In this document: one piece after another, positions 5,830-9,333 of the stretch
How positions within the stretch are numbered: the first letter of the stretch is position 1
Layout: each line of letters begins with the position of its first letter
Source: Methanomassiliicoccaceae archaeon
Lineage (GTDB): Archaea; Thermoplasmatota; Thermoplasmata; Methanomassiliicoccales; Methanomethylophilaceae
Assembly (NCBI GenBank): GCA_009776695.1
Contig: WRNI01000051.1
Coordinates: 1-9,333 of the forward strand
Direction: 5' to 3'
DNA length: 9,333 nucleotides
Program-made: the position numbers and the translations under genes
The notes under the pieces: generated by a model
What the model was told of the DNA's origin: nothing
Database searches by the model: none
The model's input: only the letters and a program-made list of their open reading frames with translations

Positions 5830-7278
5830 CTATCCTTTGACGACACCAAGCGGCCTCAGTCTCGCGACCTTTCCGGTAAGGCCGGAATCGCAGACCACCG
5901 ATACAACCTGATCGACGTCCTTGTACGCCTCCGGCGCCTCGTCAAGGACATCGCCGCTCCCGCTCTTGAGATAGATGTTCCTTGATCTCATGGATTCCTT
6001 GAGACCGTCAACGCTGAGGCTGCCGAACGCCGCCTTCCGGGACATCTTCCTTCCGGCACCGTGGCATGACGATCCGAAGCTTTCCTTCATCGAGCCGGGA
6101 AGACCTGCAAGAACATACGTCCCGGAGGACATGTCCCCGGGAACGATCACGGGCTGGCCTACGTTCCTGTAAACTGACGGGACATCGGCGTGGCCTGCGG
6201 GAAACGCTCTCGTTGCGCCCTTTCTGTGAACAAGCACATCCATTCTCTTTCCGTCAACGTCATGCGTCTCCTTCTTCGCTATGTTGTGCGCCACGTCATA
6301 GACAACATTCATTCCCATATCCTCAGCGTTCGCTTTCATCACGTTCTCGAACGAACCGCGTATCCAGTGCGTTATCATCTGGCGGTTCGCCCACGCGTAG
6401 TTCGCGCCGCAGCACATAGCTTTGTAGTACGAATCGCCTTCCTTCGATGATAGCGGTGCGCAGGCAAGCTGTCTGTCCGGCAGTTCTATTCTGTTGTCGC
6501 GGACGTAGCGCTCCATTATCTGCAGGTGGTCCGTAGCGATCTGATGTCCGCATCCGCGCGACCCGCAGTGTACCGTGACGGTAATTTGACCTTCCTCAAG
6601 GCCGAACGCCTTTGCCGCATCGCTGTCATATACCGTATCGACAACGTCAACTTCGATGAAATGATTCCCCGAACCCAGAGAGCCCACCTGTCCAAATCCT
6701 CTTTTGACGGCCTTGTCGCTTACGAATTCAGACGAAGCATCGTCCATCCTGCCGTGCTCCTCCGTTACGTCAAGGTCGTTCTCCCATCCGTATCCGTTCG
6801 AGACGGCCCACTCGGAACCGCTTACCAATATCTCCCTTATCGCGCCGATGTCAACTTTCTCAATGCCTTTGGATCCCAGTCCCGAGGGCACGTTCCTGTA
6901 AAGCTCGTCGGTTAGCTCATTCACTTTGCCTTCAACATCCTTCACATTCAGATCAGTCCGTATAAGCCGGACGCCGCAGTTTATGTCGAATCCTATGCCT
7001 CCGGGCGATATGCATCCTTCATTAACATCAACGGCGGCGACGCCGCCTATGGGAAAACCGTACCCCCAATGGACGTCAGGCATGGCAAGCGAGCTTCCGA
7101 CGATGCCGGGAAGACAAGCAACGTTAGCCGCCTGCTGAGGCGCATTGTCGCTCATTATCTGATCTATCATCGATGAATTCGCAAAAAGAACGGCGTTCGT
7201 CCTCATTCCTTTAACCTGACCCGCGGGGATCTCCCACCGGTTGTCGTCAATTTTGTTAAGGGTGCCTTTCCATGCCAT
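5830..7278 (-). CDS. rtcB: RNA-splicing ligase RtcB (tRNA-splicing ligase)
   Basis: RtcB joins RNA 2',3'-cyclic phosphate or 3'-phosphate ends to 5'-OH ends using GTP and Mn2+. In archaea it seals tRNA halves after intron removal and can repair cleaved RNA. The protein has 482 residues, the usual length. The metal and guanylylation residues are all present: Asp98 and Cys101 in GGIGFDINCGVR, His206 in GSGNHFIEV, His237 in VHCGSRG, His331 in VYDVAHNIA, and His406 in SCHGAGR, the predicted guanylylated histidine. MPDVHWGYGFPIGG (66-79) is the family N-terminal motif. The ATG at 7276-7278 follows an excellent GAGGTGA site (opposite 7283-7289). A TATA box lies between it and tRNA-His, so it probably has its own promoter. 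The stop is TAG, with an in-frame TGA nine codons on. No archease gene is in view. Confidence 0.96.
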   Translation of the reverse strand: MAWKGTLNKIDDNRWEIPAGQVKGMRTNAVLFANSSMIDQIMSDNAPQQAANVACLPGIVGSSLAMPDVHWGYGFPIGGVAAVDVNEGCISPGGIGFDINCGVRLIRTDLNVKDVEGKVNELTDELYRNVPSGLGSKGIEKVDIGAIREILVSGSEWAVSNGYGWENDLDVTEEHGRMDDASSEFVSDKAVKRGFGQVGSLGSGNHFIEVDVVDTVYDSDAAKAFGLEEGQITVTVHCGSRGCGHQIATDHLQIMERYVRDNRIELPDRQLACAPLSSKEGDSYYKAMCCGANYAWANRQMITHWIRGSFENVMKANAEDMGMNVVYDVAHNIAKKETHDVDGKRMDVLVHRKGATRAFPAGHADVPSVYRNVGQPVIVPGDMSSGTYVLAGLPGSMKESFGSSCHGAGRKMSRKAAFGSLSVDGLKESMRSRNIYLKSGSGDVLDEAPEAYKDVDQVVSVVCDSGLTGKVARLRPLGVVKG

Positions 7279-7282
7279 TCGT

Positions 7283-7325
7283 TCACCTCACGCCGTATAC
7301 GTAATCACAAGATAATGATATAACA
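7283..7325 (-). promoter_or_regulatory. rtcB promoter and ribosome binding site
   Basis: On the minus strand TGTTATATCATTATC (7311-7325) contains a TATA box centred near 7319. A start site about 26 bases on would give a leader of about 15 bases. GAGGTGA (7283-7289) then serves as a strong ribosome binding site four bases before the ATG. The box begins within five bases of the 3' end of tRNA-His, so rtcB could also be read through from the tRNA promoter. Confidence 0.5.
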
Positions 7326-7329
7326 CAAG

Positions 7330-7407
7330 TGGGGCCGGGACCGAGATTTGAACCCGAGTCAAGGGATCCACAGCCCCCTAGGATAACCAAGCTACCCCAT
7401 CCCGGCC
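7330..7407 (-). tRNA. tRNA-His (anticodon GTG), encoded G-1 and CCA
   Basis: The minus strand folds as a tRNA. The acceptor stem is GCCGGGA/TCCCGGC, the D-arm carries the GG pair in the loop, and the anticodon stem GGGGG/TCCCT encloses loop CTGTGGA. The T-arm is TCGGG-TTCAAAT-CTCGG. The anticodon is GTG (His). An extra 5' G (7407) faces C73 (7333), the G-1:C73 identity element of histidine tRNA. The terminal CCA is encoded (7330-7332). No intron or large variable arm is seen. The T13/T22 position is unpaired, as in other archaeal His tRNAs as I recall them. A TTTTATGTA box (opposite 7435-7443) lies about 32 bases upstream. It sits between hepT and rtcB on the same strand. Confidence 0.95.
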
Positions 7408-7434
7408 ATGTGTGCCTGCTCCATTGTATAGTCA

Positions 7435-7443
7435 TACATAAAA
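7435..7443 (-). promoter_or_regulatory. TATA box of tRNA-His
   Basis: On the minus strand this reads TTTTATGTA, centred about 32 bases before the 5' end of the tRNA. A transcript would start a few bases upstream of G-1 and be trimmed by RNase P. The call rests on spacing and composition. Confidence 0.45.
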
Positions 7444-7510
7444 GTTTTCCGTCCGAACGTGCACAGATAGCTGCTTTTCAAAACAATAAGGCAGGATACG
7501 GCAGACGCTC

Positions 7511-7861
7511 TCATTGCGCCCCGATATCCTTAAGGATCTTTTTACAGGCAGCTTTAAGCACGGGGATATCTTCCGTGATCGAGAACCACAGGGCGTTCAG
7601 GTTTATGTTCTCATAACCGTGAGCGATGATATTTCTCATTCCTGATATGCCTCTCCACCTTATCTGCGGATACTTTTCCGTAAGACCTTCGGACAGGTAT
7701 TTTACAACCCCGCCTATCTGAAGGAGACAGAAAGAACAACTTTCCTGAAATATCTGGTTGCTCATAAACTCTGTCTAATCCTTTCCAAAGTGGTCAACGT
7801 TTCTTTCAACCCTTTCGTAATATGGAAGGATCTGCTTTATGGTCGAAGTGTCATCTCTCAT
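7511..7861 (-). CDS. hepT: HEPN-domain toxin HepT (DUF86) with in-frame TAG at codon 29
   Basis: HepT toxins are HEPN-fold RNases or tRNA-damaging enzymes silenced by the paired MntA nucleotidyltransferase. One continuous frame runs from ATG 7859-7861 to TGA 7511-7513 (116 positions, the family's usual length), broken only by TAG at 7775-7777. Residues 1-28 (with IKQILPYYERVERNVDHFGKD at 8-28) are typical DUF86 helix 1. After the TAG come TEFMSNQIFQESCSFCLLQIG (30-50) and the catalytic RNIIAHGY (R76, H81, Y83; the RX4HXY motif), with ITEDIPVLK near the end. The TAG stands where relatives usually have Tyr. It may be a pyrrolysine codon, or a nonsense mutation making this a pseudogene. An ATG at 7763-7765 could give an 84-residue form lacking helix 1. 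The start overlaps the end of mntA by 11 bases, so translation is coupled. Confidence 0.85.
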
Positions 7862-8162
7862 AGACGATCATGCCCTCTTCTACTATTTTGCTCATAAATT
7901 CAGGGTCCACGGACGCAGTGTCCACAAGATCTATATCATGCCCCACTGCGTCCCGGAGGTCCTGAAAGAACTCCGACAGTACGAATATGCTCCGTATCTT
8001 TCCCAGATCGATGCAGAAATCATAGTCGCTGTTCTCTTTGAAGTCCCCTCTGGCGACAGAGCCGAATATGTATATCTTTCCTACACCATATCTCTCTGCC
8101 ACAGGGGCAACTATTGATCTCAGTTCATTGACAGAGTGTCTTGTCAGGGATGCTGAGGACAT
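7851..8162 (-). CDS. mntA: MntA-type minimal nucleotidyltransferase antitoxin
   Basis: MntA proteins transfer AMP from ATP to a tyrosine of the HepT RX4HXY motif and so neutralise the toxin. The protein has 103 residues. The polymerase-beta-type motif GSVARGDFKENSDYDF (34-49) gives Gly34-Ser35 and the metal-binding Asp46 and Asp48, and the third carboxylate is probably Asp78 in HDIDLVD (75-81). All catalytic residues are therefore present. I start at ATG 8160-8162, which gives the usual 30-odd residues before the GS motif. In-frame ATG 8183 and GTG 8225 are alternatives and add residues not typical of the family. Its last 11 bases overlap the hepT start, the normal antitoxin-toxin order and coupling. 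Promoter boxes upstream are ambiguous: TTTTTA near 8188 or CATAAAAG near 8268. Confidence 0.88.
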   Translation of the reverse strand: MSSASLTRHSVNELRSIVAPVAERYGVGKIYIFGSVARGDFKENSDYDFCIDLGKIRSIFVLSEFFQDLRDAVGHDIDLVDTASVDPEFMSKIVEEGMIVYER

Positions 8163-8274
8163 GATACCGCATCGACGGCGCATCGTAAAAATCTGTCTAT
8201 GCAAACACAGGTCGAAGAAGAGCACATCCGTTGAAAGATCATCTGTTTTTGTACATATTCGTCACTTTTATGTC

Positions 8275-8290
8275 CATTTCGGGCGAAATG
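8275..8290. promoter_or_regulatory. Perfect 7-2-7 palindrome, candidate operator
   Basis: CATTTCG (8275-8281) and CGAAATG (8284-8290) are perfect inverted repeats separated by GG. The palindrome ends four bases before the TATA-like box of argF (8295-8302), covering where a BRE would lie, and is also upstream of the divergent mntA. A dimeric repressor bound here could block argF, mntA or both. The bound protein is unknown. Confidence 0.5.
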
Positions 8291-8294
8291 ATTA

Positions 8295-8302
8295 TTATAT
8301 GA
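8295..8302 (+). promoter_or_regulatory. TATA box of argF
   Basis: TTATATGA is centred about 22-23 bases upstream of the argF ATG. A start site would lie at or just after 8321, suggesting a leaderless or nearly leaderless message. The only ribosome-binding-like sequence is a weak GTGAG at 8310-8314. Confidence 0.45.
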
Positions 8303-8320
8303 TACCAATGTGAGACGTCC

Positions 8321-9238
8321 ATGACGAAGAGGGACCTGATATCGGTGCTCGATATGAAGGACGATATGCCTGAACTCATTGATATAGCGATAAAGCTGAA
8401 GGGCGAGCGCGGGCAGCACGGCGCCCCGCTCAAAGGAAAGACGTTAGCGATGATCTTTGAGAAACCGAGTACGCGTACGCGGATATCATTCGGCGTGGCG
8501 ATAAGCGAGCTGGGCGGGATGCCCATGTACATCGCGTCATCGGAGATGCAGCTCGGACGCGGTGAGACCGTTGAAGATACGGCGAAGGTGATGAGCCGTT
8601 TCGTTCACGGTATAATGTACCGCGCGTACGACTACAAGATAATGGATGAGCTCGGACTTCATGCAACGGTCCCCGTAATAAGCGGTCTGGATAATCTGGA
8701 GCATCCGTGCCAGGCGCTTGCCGACATGGTCACGATAAAGGAGAAGAAAGGGGGATTCCGCGGAAAGAAGTTCGTATATCTAGGCGACGGGAACAACGTA
8801 TGCAATTCGTTGATGTACGCATGCGCGATACTCGGCATGGACATGGTGGTCGCATGCCCCGCGGTGCGCATGCCGAACGCCGAGATAATGCTTAAAGCAT
8901 CACGCATAGCCGATGAGAACGGCTGTAAGATATCCGCCAGCGTTGAGCCTATGGAGGCGTGCAAGGATGCGGACGTTCTTTACACCGACACGTGGATATC
9001 GATGGGCGACACCACGCTGGCGGCGGCGGACGCGTTACGCATATTCCGTAAGTATCAGATAAACCAGGAACTGCTGGCAGTTGCGAAGAAGGACTGCATC
9101 GTGATGCACTGTCTCCCGGCGCACCGTGGCGAGGAGATAACCGCGGACGTAATAGACGGACCTCAGAGCGTTGTGTTCGATCAGGCCGAGAACCGTCTGC
9201 ACGCGCAGAAAGCGGTTCTTTACAAACTGCTCAGGTGA
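8321..9238 (+). CDS. argF: Ornithine carbamoyltransferase (OTCase)
   Basis: This enzyme transfers the carbamoyl group from carbamoyl phosphate to ornithine to give citrulline, in cytoplasmic arginine synthesis. The protein has 305 residues, the usual size. The carbamoyl-phosphate site is SGxx-type STRTR (50-54, in FEKPSTRTRISFG) with Arg101 and HPCQALADM (128-136). Ornithine-specific motifs are DTWISMGD (223-230) and HCLPAHRGEEI (263-273). These separate it from aspartate carbamoyltransferase. The C-terminal VVFDQAENRLHAQKAVL (284-300) is the family's closing helix. The start is ATG 8321, with a TATA box just upstream and a palindromic candidate operator before it. No other arginine genes are in the window. 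Its 3' end overlaps the convergent DHH gene by eight bases. A catabolic role (ArgI-like) cannot be excluded. Confidence 0.95.
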   Translation: MTKRDLISVLDMKDDMPELIDIAIKLKGERGQHGAPLKGKTLAMIFEKPSTRTRISFGVAISELGGMPMYIASSEMQLGRGETVEDTAKVMSRFVHGIMYRAYDYKIMDELGLHATVPVISGLDNLEHPCQALADMVTIKEKKGGFRGKKFVYLGDGNNVCNSLMYACAILGMDMVVACPAVRMPNAEIMLKASRIADENGCKISASVEPMEACKDADVLYTDTWISMGDTTLAAADALRIFRKYQINQELLAVAKKDCIVMHCLPAHRGEEITADVIDGPQSVVFDQAENRLHAQKAVLYKLLR

Positions 9239-9333
9239 GCTGCGTTTCGATGATCGATTCGATGATGTGAAGAAAATCATATTCCTTACCGGCGGGTATC
9301 GTTGCGCCGGCGGCGATATTATGGCCGCCGCCG
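9231..9333 (-). CDS. DHH/DHHA1-family phosphoesterase, C-terminal 33 residues
   Basis: Only the C-terminus is in the window. On the minus strand the frame enters at 9332 as GGGHNIAAGATIPAGKEY and ends at TGA 9231-9233. GGGH followed by a small-residue helix start is the substrate-binding motif of DHHA1 domains, found in archaeal RecJ-like/GAN exonucleases and related phosphoesterases. The closing helix (FLHIIESIIETQLT) fits a protein end. Whether the whole protein is a RecJ-like nuclease or a cyclic-dinucleotide or nanoRNA phosphodiesterase cannot be told from this piece. It is convergent with argF and the two stop codons overlap by eight bases. Confidence 0.8.
   Translation of the reverse strand, partial: GGGHNIAAGATIPAGKEYDFLHIIESIIETQLT

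Noticed and set aside
7330..7407. tRNA-His as an attachment site with a repeated 3' end marking an integrated element
   Set aside because: I saw no second copy of the tRNA 3' end within the window. mntA-hepT lies at the tRNA's 5' side, whereas integration usually leaves elements at the 3' side.
7762..7861. A frameshift in hepT with an ATGA reinitiation junction
   Set aside because: A first reading dropped one base. Re-reading the strand base by base puts both halves in the same frame, with only the TAG at 7775-7777 interrupting.
1..9333. CRISPR arrays, insertion sequences or long repeats
   Set aside because: No regularly spaced repeats, transposase motifs or long terminal inverted repeats were seen on reading either strand.

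Overview
The window looks like a stretch of chromosome from a euryarchaeon. The archaeal signs are an archaeal-type SepF, an archaeal/eukaryotic MCTS1-like PUA protein, an archaeal-type DHH phosphoesterase tail, TATA/BRE-like boxes about 26-27 bases upstream of several starts, leaderless-looking starts next to strong GGTGA-type ribosome binding sites, and a tRNA-His with G-1:C73. The general character suggests Thermoplasmatota, possibly Methanomassiliicoccales. That lineage call is inference; no marker gene in the window proves it.

Layout, left to right. Positions 1-1195 (minus) hold the N-terminal 398 residues of an acetyl-CoA synthetase cut by the window edge. Positions 1375-3517 (minus) are a tightly packed three-gene unit: a one-helix membrane-anchored protein, a four-helix membrane protein and a Cys-rich protein, none of known function. 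Positions 3608-5776 (plus) are a second packed unit: an MCTS1-like PUA protein, the division protein SepF and an HD-domain phosphohydrolase. Convergent to it lies rtcB (5830-7278, minus), the RNA 3'-phosphate ligase. Upstream of rtcB on the same strand come tRNA-His(GTG) and an MNT/HEPN (MntA-HepT) toxin-antitoxin pair. Positions 8321-9238 (plus) are argF, overlapping tail-to-tail with the last 33 residues of a DHH/DHHA1 phosphoesterase that enters from the right. No gene-free gap exceeds 300 bases.

The most striking observation is in hepT. The reading frame is intact from its ATG at 7861 to its TGA at 7511-7513 except for one in-frame TAG (7775-7777, codon 29), at a position where relatives usually carry Tyr. 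If this archaeon decodes TAG as pyrrolysine, as Methanomassiliicoccales do, the toxin would be a full-length 116-residue protein whose synthesis depends on amber decoding. If not, it is a nonsense-mutated hepT, perhaps with reinitiation at 7765. Of 11 visible stop codons, nine are TGA, two are TAG (each followed within a few codons by an in-frame TGA) and none is TAA.

A functional link is possible but unproven. HepT-family toxins are RNases or tRNA-modifying nucleases, MntA enzymes silence them by AMPylation, and RtcB rejoins cleaved RNA ends. Here all three lie on one strand around a tRNA gene. Other items of note are a perfect 7-2-7 palindrome just upstream of the argF TATA box, an orphan BRE/TATA element pointing antisense into the Cys-rich gene, and hairpins after the Cys-rich gene and between the convergent HD and rtcB genes.
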